From positions 62,001-126,000 of the forward strand of contig CABMPP010000002.1 of the NCBI GenBank assembly GCA_902388495.1: 64,000 bases of DNA, given 5' to 3'. Each line of letters starts with the position of its first letter. The first letter of the stretch is position 1. Shown here one piece after another: positions 54,171 to 61,788 of this stretch. Below the pieces are notes generated by a model. The model made no database searches and was not told where the DNA came from. It saw nothing but the letters and a program-made list of their open reading frames with translations. Source of the DNA: an uncultured Bacteroides sp. (GTDB lineage Bacteria; Bacteroidota; Bacteroidia; Bacteroidales; Bacteroidaceae). Position numbers and translations under genes: made by a program.

Positions 54171-54986
54171 ATGGATATTATAGATAAATTCAAGATTAAG
54201 AGAAATCAGATAGATTGCTTTCCTGAAGAGTTGGAGTATATAGAAGAGTACTGCATTAAATTCTATCCGTGTATAGACTTTGACGATGCAGGAATACCAT
54301 GCATTTGTGGTACATCTGTGCCTTCAATATTCTCAACTCGATATGACCGAAAGGAATTAAGTTGCAATATTTCTATTAAGAAATATGAAGGAGATAAAGA
54401 ATTACCCGGATATATTAAGGAATTTAATCTTGATGTGAAGAAGTTCTACTACTTCCTACTTTTCATAAGTGATTACTGTTATGATACTACCGCTAATTTA
54501 TTAGTGATAAATAAGTCTCCCATTGACGAAGTCAATGACTTTATAGAAGCCTATGAGAGTGATAAGCCTATGACGTTAACCCTTAAAGTTGGAAGAAAGA
54601 GTTATCCCATTAATAACCTATCAATTATAAACTCAATAACTAAGTTTCTGCAAAGCAATCTGAATGATTGGAAGGATATAGAACCTTTAACTTATAGAAT
54701 TTTCGATATAGAAGTTGAAGATGCTCATCTACATAATTCTATAACGATTGCTTATTTCGCTAAATCTATATTACAGTTTTTCAATATGCAGCCTCACATT
54801 GTATTGAATAGGAGGAGTGGGGCAGCCTCCTCCGAGAAAGAACTACTATTCATATCAAAACTTGTTCACTTCATAGGATTTTCCAAACATGAGAGCCTAT
54901 TGACAAGCACAGAACTGATTAGAAGTTATATGAAACAATATAAGAACTATAAATTCCCTACTCACTCTAAAACTTACATGTATTAA
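54171..54986 (+). CDS. unrecognised protein of the integrated element
   Basis: I recognise no family in this 271-residue protein. It is acidic, rich in Ile, Tyr, Asp and Lys, and has no signal peptide or membrane segment. The N-terminal half has cysteine-containing strands (FYPCIDFDDAGIPCICGTSVPS). The C-terminal half is helical, with DAHLHNSITIAYFAKSILQFF and LFISKLVHFIGFSKHESLL. It follows the integrase by 85 bases on the same strand. A near-promoter TAACTTTA lies upstream around 54141. Confidence 0.55.
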   Translation: MDIIDKFKIKRNQIDCFPEELEYIEEYCIKFYPCIDFDDAGIPCICGTSVPSIFSTRYDRKELSCNISIKKYEGDKELPGYIKEFNLDVKKFYYFLLFISDYCYDTTANLLVINKSPIDEVNDFIEAYESDKPMTLTLKVGRKSYPINNLSIINSITKFLQSNLNDWKDIEPLTYRIFDIEVEDAHLHNSITIAYFAKSILQFFNMQPHIVLNRRSGAASSEKELLFISKLVHFIGFSKHESLLTSTELIRSYMKQYKNYKFPTHSKTYMY

Positions 54987-55093
54987 TAGCGCTGATTATC
55001 ACTAATTTATATCTCTCTCAATGTATATTCCATTCATTCAAGGAATAAAAATGAGAGAGATTTTTATTCTGTGTGGCTCTGAACTATCTCACT

Positions 55094-55101
55094 TACCTTT
55101 G
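55094..55101 (+). promoter_or_regulatory. -7 promoter element
   Basis: TACCTTTG fits TAnnTTTG, 76 bases before the ATG at 55177. Confidence 0.55.
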
Positions 55102-55176
55102 CCTATGCAAACATGAGAGTAATCTCTGATTGTATGGTTGACATATCGTCAATCATAACTTAAATTTTTAATAGCT

Positions 55177-55797
55177 ATGGCAAAAAAAGAAGCCTCTATT
55201 AACCTTCCTACAGAGGAAGAGCTTGACGCAATGCTGGATATTGCAAGTGGTAAATCTGCATCCGTGAATATGGATGTTTTACAAAGTGTGATGGAAGGAG
55301 TATATAACGGTGGAGAATTAACTCTCATACCTTACGTTCCTAACAAAGTACCCGGCATCTATGCCGTATTGACCTACTCCGACAATGAAGAGGAGTATGA
55401 AGAATGTGGCTGGACATTCGTGGATAACACTGCTATAAGTATTCTAATCAAACTGTTATCAACTGAATGTGATGCAGACGTAAAGGAATTGGTGAAGAAG
55501 TATAATGACTACTTCAAGAGTGATGTACACGTTGTAAACCCTAATGGAAACTATCTACTGGACTTCTTTGAAAGGCATTCTAATGCGAATGACAAGAAGC
55601 TTCACAAGCGGATAAGGGGTAAGGCTAAGAATGTGCCTTCCAAACAGACTGGGCATATTATCCATGCGGAGAATATATTCATAATAGAGAAGGAGTTCCC
55701 TAAAGGCTCTGTTCGCTTTCGCCTATCACTGGATGATGATAAGACAGTGCAGTATTTGCGGGATAAGCATTTCTTACATGAACGGAAGCTGTTTTAA
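55177..55797 (+). CDS. unrecognised protein of the integrated element
   Basis: The 206-residue protein starts MAKKEASINLPTEEELDAMLD and has no signal peptide or membrane segment. A central part (LIPYVPNKVPGIYAVLTYS, ECGWTFVDN) is beta-rich. The C-terminal ~70 residues are basic and alpha/beta (HKRIRGKAKNVPSKQTGHIIHAENIFIIEKEFPKGSVRFRLS). I cannot assign a function. The basic part could bind nucleic acid, which is speculation. It precedes the helicase-like gene and a 59-bp repeat. Confidence 0.55.
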   Translation: MAKKEASINLPTEEELDAMLDIASGKSASVNMDVLQSVMEGVYNGGELTLIPYVPNKVPGIYAVLTYSDNEEEYEECGWTFVDNTAISILIKLLSTECDADVKELVKKYNDYFKSDVHVVNPNGNYLLDFFERHSNANDKKLHKRIRGKAKNVPSKQTGHIIHAENIFIIEKEFPKGSVRFRLSLDDDKTVQYLRDKHFLHERKLF

Positions 55798-55880
55798 CTA
55801 TCAGTTTGAGAGATTGGGGAGTTCGCTCCCCTTCCTCTCTAAATCCCACTCTTAAACATACTTCTACATTAATAATTACA

Positions 55881-55939
55881 GTTAGGAGCAAATTTGTAAA
55901 GGGGCTATATAAGCAATATTTAAAGAATTTCCTCCCTAC
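55881..55939 (+). repeat. copy 1 of the ~59-bp element repeat
   Basis: It starts GTTAGGAGCAAATTTGTAAA, contains CTATATAAG and TTTAAAG, and ends AATTTCCTCCCTAC, so its ends are inverted repeats of each other. Copy 2 (partial) is at 57876-57925 and copy 3, in reverse orientation, is at 60026-60084. Confidence 0.7.
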
Positions 55940-55953
55940 ATAAATCATAAGAT

Positions 55954-57891
55954 ATGCAACTCTCATTTGATATAATCAATCTCGAACGTGAAGAACTGAC
56001 AATTAGTAAAGGTGAAACACTCTTAGACCTCTATAAACGGGAAGGTTATCCCGACAACGGCACTCCAACCAACCGCATTATTGAGAAGGTTGAACCGGGT
56101 ATCGGTGCTACTTATGCCGAATTGGAATGCAACCGTAATTCAGTTATTATTGAGCCTAATGTACCCGTGATTGTCGGTAAGACGGAAGGTACTGACTACT
56201 TGGGAATATACGAGAAGACTACTCCTAAGAAGATAACAGATTACTTGCAGAATGATAGATATACTCCTAAGAAGTTGGTTACCACTCCCGAAGGGTATAA
56301 GACGAAGCTGATACCTACATTTAAGAAATTAGGGATTGACTGGCATAAGGATTATTTCTGCCTATATGATGAATGTGAGAAGTTGATACAAGACACTGGG
56401 TATAGACCGACTATCCGCATTAAAGACTTCTTTGATTATGAACATAAGGCATACGTTTCGGCTACTCCGTTAGGAACACGTAACCGTAAATTTTTAAATG
56501 GTGGTTTTAAATGGCTGAAAGTAACTCCCGACTATGATTATAAGAAGGATGCTACTCTAATCATCACCCGTGAATTTAATAGAACTTTACTTGAAGAATT
56601 GAACAGATTACTCCCCATTTCCAAATGTATCTGCATCTTCTATAAGACTACCGACGGTATAGCCACCATTGTACAGAAGCTATTGGCAGAGAGATTGATT
56701 AAGGACGGAGATTATAAAGTATTCTGTTCGGATGATAGTGTAAAGAAGTTGAAGGGCATGGAGTTACATAACACGCATGAACAGCTACAATTACCATTAA
56801 AACGTGTTAACTTCTTCACTTCACGCTTCTTCTCGGCAGTGGATATTAAGATTAATAAGCTGGCAGACATACTCGTACTTAGCAATTACAAGCAAGCCAA
56901 TCACTCCATGATAGACCCGTTCACGGAGGCAGTTCAGATACAAGGGCGTTTCCGTAACAAGTTGGACGGTGATAGAAGATATACCTCTCTGACATTCATT
57001 ACTAATACTAACGATGAATTAAAGGTTAAGAGTGATGAGGAGATTGAAACGGAGATTACAACTCAACTTGCAACATACGCCTCTATCAAGGATAGATACG
57101 ATAATGCTACTAATGCAATCGAGAAGGAAGTTATTCAGAAGGATTTGAAGAAGCTTAGCTTCAATGACTTCTTGGATGATGATAACGAACTTACTGAGGA
57201 AGTTATAGACCATGTATTTAATGAAGAGCGAGTTAAGAGTTATTATCAATCTCCACAAGCACTAATCAATGCCTATAATGAAACGGGGCATTTCAGATTA
57301 CAAGTAATAGATAACAGTCATGGGGTTGGAGAGGATGATAAGATGCCACTAAAAAGACGCACGATTAAAGATATATGGAAGTATCTTATTAACCAGTTGG
57401 AGCGATTGGAGCATGATAAGCAAGTTATTCCCAATTTCGATTTCGATGCGGAAGTTCGGAAGTTGGAAGCGATACACAGTGAACATCATTTCATTATTGA
57501 TGCTTACTTGAAGATAGGTAAAGCTCCGATTGAAGGTGCAAATTATGCTAAGAGGAAGGTTGAAGCTGAACTGAAAGCGTATAATATCCAACAAGGTGAG
57601 AGGTTACGTTTTAGCCCGAATGTATTGGCAGAGATAGAGGATGAGTTTAGGAATGAGGTCAAAACTCAATGCTACATTACTAAATCCGATTTCATTAAAA
57701 GACTTGGACGAGTATTGGCAGCTAACGGCATTACCTTCAAAGTCCACGGTGACGGTAAGGCTGGGTATAAGGTAATGTGTAAGATTACAGAGGACACCGT
57801 TAAAGATTACTTTGATTACAAGTCCTATAATAGTCAAACTCCACCTTCATATAAACTTCAACGCTTTAAATCGGAGTTAGGAGCAAATTGA
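55954..57891 (+). CDS. SF2-helicase-like protein with a degenerate P-loop
   Basis: The 645-residue protein keeps the order of superfamily 2 helicase motifs. A motif-I-like PGIGATYAEL (48-57) comes first. Walker-B-like YDECEKLIQD follows (D139-E140), then motif III SATP (169-172), and motif VI QIQGRFR (328-334). The P-loop lysine is absent: the usual GxGKT reads GIGAT. The C-terminal ~300 residues are helical and charged and end in a possible DNA-binding region (KRLGRVLAANGITFKVHGDGKAGYKVM). It is the largest gene of the element and is flanked by copies of the 59-bp repeat, so a role in its replication or maintenance is plausible. The overall plan recalls origin-binding helicases. Confidence 0.6.
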   Translation: MQLSFDIINLEREELTISKGETLLDLYKREGYPDNGTPTNRIIEKVEPGIGATYAELECNRNSVIIEPNVPVIVGKTEGTDYLGIYEKTTPKKITDYLQNDRYTPKKLVTTPEGYKTKLIPTFKKLGIDWHKDYFCLYDECEKLIQDTGYRPTIRIKDFFDYEHKAYVSATPLGTRNRKFLNGGFKWLKVTPDYDYKKDATLIITREFNRTLLEELNRLLPISKCICIFYKTTDGIATIVQKLLAERLIKDGDYKVFCSDDSVKKLKGMELHNTHEQLQLPLKRVNFFTSRFFSAVDIKINKLADILVLSNYKQANHSMIDPFTEAVQIQGRFRNKLDGDRRYTSLTFITNTNDELKVKSDEEIETEITTQLATYASIKDRYDNATNAIEKEVIQKDLKKLSFNDFLDDDNELTEEVIDHVFNEERVKSYYQSPQALINAYNETGHFRLQVIDNSHGVGEDDKMPLKRRTIKDIWKYLINQLERLEHDKQVIPNFDFDAEVRKLEAIHSEHHFIIDAYLKIGKAPIEGANYAKRKVEAELKAYNIQQGERLRFSPNVLAEIEDEFRNEVKTQCYITKSDFIKRLGRVLAANGITFKVHGDGKAGYKVMCKITEDTVKDYFDYKSYNSQTPPSYKLQRFKSELGAN

Positions 57892-57925
57892 TGAAGGGGC
57901 TTATATAGCATAATTTGAAGAATTT
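57876..57925 (+). repeat. copy 2 (partial) of the element repeat
   Basis: GTTAGGAGCAAATTGATGAA through AAGAATTT matches copy 1 over about 50 positions with scattered differences. It contains the last codons and stop of the helicase-like gene and lacks the terminal TTCCTCC arm. Confidence 0.65.
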
Positions 57926-58018
57926 GATACCAAAGAAGTCTATGAATTGAAGTAACTCTCTACACCGAATAAGAAACTCCACCCTAAAGAGGTATGGAGT
58001 TCTTGGTGTTTATAGGCA

Positions 58019-58219
58019 TTATTTATCCGCTTTCTTCTTACGAGGGACTAATTTTGTGCTCCCCTTCTTAGAACTGGGTTTACGGAATGGTACATCTTTA
58101 CGGGGTATCAATTTAGGGCTATCTATTACAGATTGATTTACTTGGTGAATGATTTCATGGGTAACTTCATCTGTAACTATGGTTGTCGCTTCGGGGAATA
58201 CTGGGATTTCTATTCGCAT
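58019..58219 (-). CDS. small basic ORF of the element
   Basis: The 66-residue reading begins MRIEIPVFPEATTIVTDEVTHEIIHQV and ends in a very basic tail (KKGSTKLVPRKKKADK). Its ATG at 58219 overlaps the stop of the preceding minus-strand ORF (58210). I recognise no family. Paired overlapping starts support real translation, but length makes this uncertain. Confidence 0.4.
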   Translation of the reverse strand: MRIEIPVFPEATTIVTDEVTHEIIHQVNQSVIDSPKLIPRKDVPFRKPSSKKGSTKLVPRKKKADK

Positions 58220-58380
58220 GGTAATTTTGTGTAATAAGTCTTTCTAACGTGGTTAATCTGTTTACGTATCTTGGTGAACCCCGATAACCGTGCCCATACT
58301 CCAATATGAACCCGATTATCAGATACACCCGCTTTTATAGCTATATCTCTCAATTCTTCATAACTAAACATTTCATTCAT
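58210..58380 (-). CDS. small helix-turn-helix-like ORF of the element
   Basis: The 56-residue reading from the ATG at 58380 starts MNEMFSYEELRDIAIKAGVSD and continues NRVHIGVWARLSGFTKIRKQ. The middle (YEELRDIAIKAGVSDNRVHIGVWA) looks like a small helix-turn-helix. An ATG at 58386 would add two residues. It overlaps the next minus-strand ORF by 10 bases. It is divergent from the RadC-like fragment at 58958. Confidence 0.4.
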   Translation of the reverse strand: MNEMFSYEELRDIAIKAGVSDNRVHIGVWARLSGFTKIRKQINHVRKTYYTKLPCE

Positions 58381-58386
58381 TATCAT

Positions 58387-58957
58387 AGGCGATTGATTAA
58401 TGGCAAGTAATCTGTGTATTATGGCAGAGTTATCTACGGGCAGCTATATCTATCAAATGAAGTCGGTAATAGGATAGCTTATAAGCAAGTTGATAAGTGA
58501 CTGCAATTATATATCCGATTTGAAAATGGAAGTTCGATTTGCTGATACCTTATAAATACGGTAACGGTAAACTGCATTATATATTTGAATTACAAGCCTA
58601 AGAGACTGACATTACTAACTTCCCTTACCCACCTTAAAGATACTACATATTTGGAACTCCGTAAAATGAAACGGATATAACTTGTAAGATTGTGGCGCAT
58701 ATCAGAGCCACTTCATTATTAATGGCATCCAGTATCGCAGATTGGAATATACAGGAAAGAGACACGCATAATATAACGGGTACTTCATTACAGATACCCC
58801 CATCTATCCGATTCAAAGTGGAAGTATATATAAAGCCAATTCCTTATAAATAGTCAGAGCCTCATCCATAAATACGTCACGTAAACGTGACTTGACATCC
58901 TCTCATGACCCCTCCAGTGGGGTGATATAAGAAACAACATTTAAAACAGTTCAATTT
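58387..58957. other. non-coding region of the element with repeats
   Basis: No gene is supported in these 571 AT-rich bases. They hold an imperfect ~48-bp direct repeat (TATCCGATT...TGGAAGT...CCTTATAAATA at 58512-58559 and 58805-58851) and a palindrome, GTCACGT-AA-ACGTGAC, at 58876-58891. The region lies between divergent ORFs and could be a regulatory region or replication origin. Confidence 0.5.
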
Positions 58958-59131
58958 ATGGAAGGGCAAAGATTACTCCGAGTTAGTGAGGTAAAACTCA
59001 CTTATCAACCTAAAGTTAAGGCATCCGAACGCTACTACATAGCGCATAGTGAGGACACTTACAAATTATTGAAGGAACATTGTTACGATGAAAGCACTCT
59101 CCTTACGGATGAAGGTACGTTAAACCGTTAA
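58958..59131 (+). pseudogene. RadC/JAB-like N-terminal fragment
   Basis: The 57-residue reading starts MEGQRLLRVSEVKLTYQPKV, then KASERYYIAHSEDTYKLLKEH. This is very like the N-terminus of the Bacteroides RadC-like JAB proteins found on mobile elements ('vxExxlxYxxKvKxSxRpxixxSxDxYxll'). A stop follows before the metalloprotease-like JAB domain, and no continuation is visible. It may be a decayed gene or a natural mini-version. Confidence 0.55.
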
Positions 59132-59142
59132 TTCATGGCATT

Positions 59143-59283
59143 ATGAAAGATGTATTCTACTTTATACTCTCGCTTGCAGCAGCATTTGCTATCGTATTAC
59201 TGTGTCCGTTATTTGCGGTCGCATTAATAATTTGGTGGATTATATGGATAGGTAAGGAAGTCTCGAAATATGACGGACTTTAG
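59143..59283 (+). CDS. 46-residue membrane ORF of the element
   Basis: MKDVFYFILSLAAAFAIVLL followed by CPLFAVALIIWWIIWIGK gives one long or two short hydrophobic helices, with a short charged tail (EVSKYDGL). It begins 11 bases after the RadC-like fragment. Function is unknown. Small membrane proteins are common on mobile elements. Confidence 0.4.
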   Translation: MKDVFYFILSLAAAFAIVLLCPLFAVALIIWWIIWIGKEVSKYDGL

Positions 59284-59354
59284 TTATTAATCAGAGTGTT
59301 ACATGAATTGAACGTTCGTTTAGCTCGTGTAACCACTCTTAAAATATGTAAACG

Positions 59355-60017
59355 ATGAAGACATACATAGCGTATTTACGCCAATCAACCATGAAGCAGG
59401 AAAGAAGCGGTCTTGGAGTTGAGGCTCAAAGAGAGATTATTCATAACTTCATTAAAGAGGGAGTTATCCTACATGAATTTGTCGAGACTGAAAGCGGTAA
59501 GAGGACGGATAGACCTAAACTGCAAGAGGCGTTGATAATGTGCCGTAAGACCAACTCTATTCTTATTGTGGCGAAGTTAGACAGATTGAGCCGTAATGTG
59601 GCATTTACTTCCAAGTTATTGGAGAGTGATGTGGAGATTACCTTTTGTGACTTTCCCCAAGCTAACCGCTTGATACTCCACATTATCAGCAGTATCGCTG
59701 AATATGAAGCAGGGTTAATCAGTCAACGCACGAGGCAGTCATTGCAAGCTAAGAAGGCACGAGGGATAAAACTGGGTAAATCGGATAACTTGATGAACAA
59801 GCATAAAGAGGCTATCGCTAATAGTAACCGTACCAATAGATTGAAAGCGGATAGTAACCCCAATAATATGCGGGCAATCGCTTTACTACGCTCGTTATCA
59901 ATGGAAGGTAAGACCTTATCCGAAATGGCAGACCTACTCAACGCACAAGGTTTTGTTACTTCACGAGGTTGCAAGTTTCAGAAGGTACAAGTAAGCAGGT
60001 TACTTGCTAAACTCTGA
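59355..60017 (+). CDS. serine recombinase (resolvase/invertase family)
   Basis: The 220-residue protein has the catalytic serine S11 in AYLRQSTMKQE. The arginine-rich KLDRLSRNVAF loop and the long E-helix (LILHIISSIAEYEAGLISQRTRQSLQAKKARG) are present. The C-terminal ~50 residues form a helix-turn-helix (LSMEGKTLSEMADLLNAQGFVTSRGCKFQKVQVSRLL). Such enzymes invert or resolve DNA between short sites. It is the element's second recombinase. The 59-bp repeats (copy 3 starts 9 bases after its stop, inverted relative to copy 1) are possible target sites. Confidence 0.92.
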   Translation: MKTYIAYLRQSTMKQERSGLGVEAQREIIHNFIKEGVILHEFVETESGKRTDRPKLQEALIMCRKTNSILIVAKLDRLSRNVAFTSKLLESDVEITFCDFPQANRLILHIISSIAEYEAGLISQRTRQSLQAKKARGIKLGKSDNLMNKHKEAIANSNRTNRLKADSNPNNMRAIALLRSLSMEGKTLSEMADLLNAQGFVTSRGCKFQKVQVSRLLAKL

Positions 60018-60025
60018 TTACTTTA

Positions 60026-60084
60026 GTTGGGAGGAAATCTTTAAAATTCTGTATATATAGACCGAGTTACAATTTCCTCCTAAC
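60026..60084 (-). repeat. copy 3 of the ~59-bp element repeat, inverted
   Basis: Read on the minus strand it starts GTTAGGAGGAAATTGTAAC, contains CTATATATA and TTTAAAGA, and ends ATTTCCTCCCAAC. It matches copy 1 along its length with point differences. It directly follows the serine recombinase gene and could also act as its terminator, since its ends pair. Confidence 0.7.
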
Positions 60085-60156
60085 CTTGATTTATCAACGG
60101 GAGACTATTCTCAACTATTAATAAACAATAGTTCTTGTCAATCAAACGTAATTTAG

Positions 60157-60164
60157 TAACTTTG
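60157..60164 (+). promoter_or_regulatory. -7 promoter element
   Basis: TAACTTTG fits TAnnTTTG. The next reading frame starts at 60280. Confidence 0.45.
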
Positions 60165-60279
60165 CAGCAATTCCAAGCCCCTAAAGTGATAGAGGACTGG
60201 AAGGACATATAAGTTAACGGAGAGCGTTTAAACATATTATCCCTTATTGGAATCTCGACAATTTCAACGCACAAGGATA

Positions 60280-60447
60280 ATGACAAGAACGCTCACGCTT
60301 ACTATGTTGTTATATACCTTCTCTACGGGAGAACTATATACCTTCATAGGAGCGTGGGTTTATTGTTTATTACTTGTGCAGGCAGTCGAGAGCCCCAATA
60401 AGGTAATATTCAATAATTCCTGCGCTTCTTCTATTATTAACAGCTAA
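60280..60447 (+). CDS. 55-residue possible membrane ORF
   Basis: MTRTLTLTMLLYTFSTGELY is followed by TFIGAWVYCLLLVQAVES, so the N-terminal 40 residues are hydrophobic enough for one or two membrane helices. GGATAATG precedes the chosen start. No family is recognised, and it may be spurious. Confidence 0.3.
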   Translation: MTRTLTLTMLLYTFSTGELYTFIGAWVYCLLLVQAVESPNKVIFNNSCASSIINS

Positions 60448-60525
60448 CATTCGGGAATTGGTTAGCGTAATATATTGGATAAGAAACGGATATATAGTTT
60501 ACTACTTACAACTACTTTATTAATG

Positions 60526-60562
60526 ATATGTAAGCCTATTAATAGGATGCTGCCTTACATAT
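60526..60562. repeat. nested hairpin upstream of the cargo genes
   Basis: ATATGTAAG (60526-60534) and CTTACATAT (60554-60562) pair and enclose the 12-base palindrome CCTATTAATAGG (60535-60546). It lies 51 bases before the ATG at 60613. Confidence 0.5.
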
Positions 60563-60612
60563 ATTTCACGTTGCAACCCTAAGCAGCAGGGATGCACTTA
60601 TATTATTAACTT

Positions 60613-61116
60613 ATGAAGACATTAAGATTATTAGCGGTATTAGTTATCGCAATGACTGCATCTATATGCAGTGCACAGAACGGGTATAGAGGTATGATTG
60701 AAGGAGGACGAACATTCCACCTTGATGAGACAGCATTACACGCCACCGAGTTTTCTACCACACACGGGTATCAATTCAATCCCTATTTGTTTGTCGGTGC
60801 AGGATTAGGATTTCACTTTACATCTTCGGATGCAGAAATGACTTATATGCCGTTGTATTTGGATGTGAAAGCCAATCTTATGCAGACTAAGGTTGCTCCA
60901 TTCATTGACGTAAAGGCAGGCTACTCCGTACTGGATGCTAAGGGAGTATATCTAAGTCCGAGTGTGGGAGTTAACTATAATTTCTATAAATGCTTATCTG
61001 TATATCTGAAAGTGGGTTACACCTATCAGAAAGTGGATAGCCCTATATATGCTAACAGTGATAAAGAAATCAGCAATATAGGCGGTATCACAGCTAAAAT
61101 CGGATTTGAATTCTAA
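60613..61116 (+). CDS. small outer-membrane beta-barrel protein (cargo)
   Basis: The 167-residue protein has a signal peptide (about 1-21, ending CSAQ). About eight amphipathic strands follow (NPYLFVGAGLGFHF, YMPLYLDVKANLM, LSPSVGVNYNFYKCLSVYLKVGYTYQKV), ending GFEF. The size and strand pattern fit a small OmpA/OmpX-like barrel. It is followed after 31 bases by a lipoprotein gene. The two start with nearly the same signal sequence (MKTLRLL and MKTLRFI). Both are cargo of the integrated element and may alter the cell surface. Confidence 0.72.
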   Translation: MKTLRLLAVLVIAMTASICSAQNGYRGMIEGGRTFHLDETALHATEFSTTHGYQFNPYLFVGAGLGFHFTSSDAEMTYMPLYLDVKANLMQTKVAPFIDVKAGYSVLDAKGVYLSPSVGVNYNFYKCLSVYLKVGYTYQKVDSPIYANSDKEISNIGGITAKIGFEF

Positions 61117-61147
61117 CTATATTACTAATTTAATCAATTAATTAAAG

Positions 61148-61561
61148 ATGAAAACATTAAGATTTATTGGAATGGCTATCATAGCCGTAATTTTGAGTGT
61201 TAACTTCACAGCTTGCAGCGATGACGACGACGATGAAAGTAAAGATGCTGCAAGGCTTGTGGGTAAGTGGAAGATAGAGAATATTGTTTATGAAGGTGAG
61301 ACAGAGGAATGGGACGGCTATCCATATTTCGTTGTAACTACAAGCAACATCTATTTCACGGATGAAGCAGGAACAGCTAAGTCGGACAACTCAACTTATA
61401 CCTACGATGTTAAAAGTAAGACTATCACAGCCAAGTATGTGAATGGTGATGAAACTTATATTATCAAAGTGGTTAAATTAACCGATACTGAACTCCAATG
61501 GCAATGGGATGAAGATGATAAGAATAAGTGGACTACATTCTATTGTAAGAAAGTGGTATAA
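61148..61561 (+). CDS. lipocalin-like lipoprotein (cargo)
   Basis: The 137-residue protein has a lipobox ending FTAC with C23, then an aspartate run (SDDDDDE) as in many Bacteroides surface lipoproteins. The mature part (LVGKWKIENIVYEGETEEW, NIYFTDEAGTAKSD, LQWQWDEDDKNKWTTFYCKKV) has the GKW start and beta pattern of lipocalin-like domains. Function is unknown. It is probably co-transcribed with the barrel gene upstream. Confidence 0.75.
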   Translation: MKTLRFIGMAIIAVILSVNFTACSDDDDDESKDAARLVGKWKIENIVYEGETEEWDGYPYFVVTTSNIYFTDEAGTAKSDNSTYTYDVKSKTITAKYVNGDETYIIKVVKLTDTELQWQWDEDDKNKWTTFYCKKVV

Positions 61562-61575
61562 GACTTATATGTAAG

Positions 61576-61613
61576 AGTAAGGCGGCATTGAAGAAATTCA
61601 GTGTCGCTTTACT
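61576..61613 (+). terminator. imperfect hairpin after the cargo genes
   Basis: AGTAAGGCGGCATTG (61576-61590) pairs, with G-T pairs and mismatches, with CAGTGTCGCTTTACT (61599-61613). It is 14 bases past the lipoprotein stop. Confidence 0.5.
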
Positions 61614-61655
61614 ACTTATTAAAGCAGAATTACTAAATTTGCAATCGTAAGTCAA

Positions 61656-61676
61656 GTTGACTAATAGTTGACTAAT
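61656..61676 (+). promoter_or_regulatory. tandem GTTGACTAAT boxes near attR (candidate integrase arm sites)
   Basis: GTTGACTAAT occurs at 61656-61665 and 61667-61676, with the same 11-base period and orientation as the pair near attL. A TAAATTTG promoter-like element lies just upstream at 61634-61641. Confidence 0.6.
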
Positions 61677-61736
61677 GACCTACACAGAGAATATTAATAA
61701 GTTGATTAAATGCTGCTTAGGAGGCTAAAGAGTGAA

Positions 61737-61784
61737 ACTCATAATCTGGAGGTCCCTGGTTCAAGCCCAGGCTGGTCCACAAAG
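61737..61784 (+). repeat. attR, 48-bp copy of the tRNA-Met 3' half
   Basis: It is identical to 52629-52676 and starts at the anticodon loop, so it cannot itself form a tRNA. It marks the right end of the element. Confidence 0.9.
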
Positions 61785-61788
61785 AAAG

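Larger units (their letters stand above)
52629..61784. mobile_element. tRNA-Met-integrated element, 9.1 kb, tyrosine-recombinase type
   Basis: A perfect 48-bp direct repeat (52629-52676 and 61737-61784) bounds the element. The left copy lies in the intact tRNA and the right copy is only the tRNA 3' part. A tyrosine recombinase gene starts 138 bases inside the left end. The contents are the integrase, two unknown proteins, an SF2-helicase-like protein, two small minus-strand ORFs, a RadC-like fragment, small membrane ORFs, a serine recombinase, an outer-membrane barrel and a lipoprotein. The element is AT-rich compared with its flanks. I see no relaxase, coupling protein, capsid or packaging genes, so it is either mobilised by a helper or is a satellite-type element. 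Confidence 0.88.

Noticed and set aside
61737..61784. A second tRNA-Met gene
   Set aside because: Only the anticodon loop onward is present. The 5' acceptor strand, D-arm and 5' anticodon stem are missing, so it is attR.
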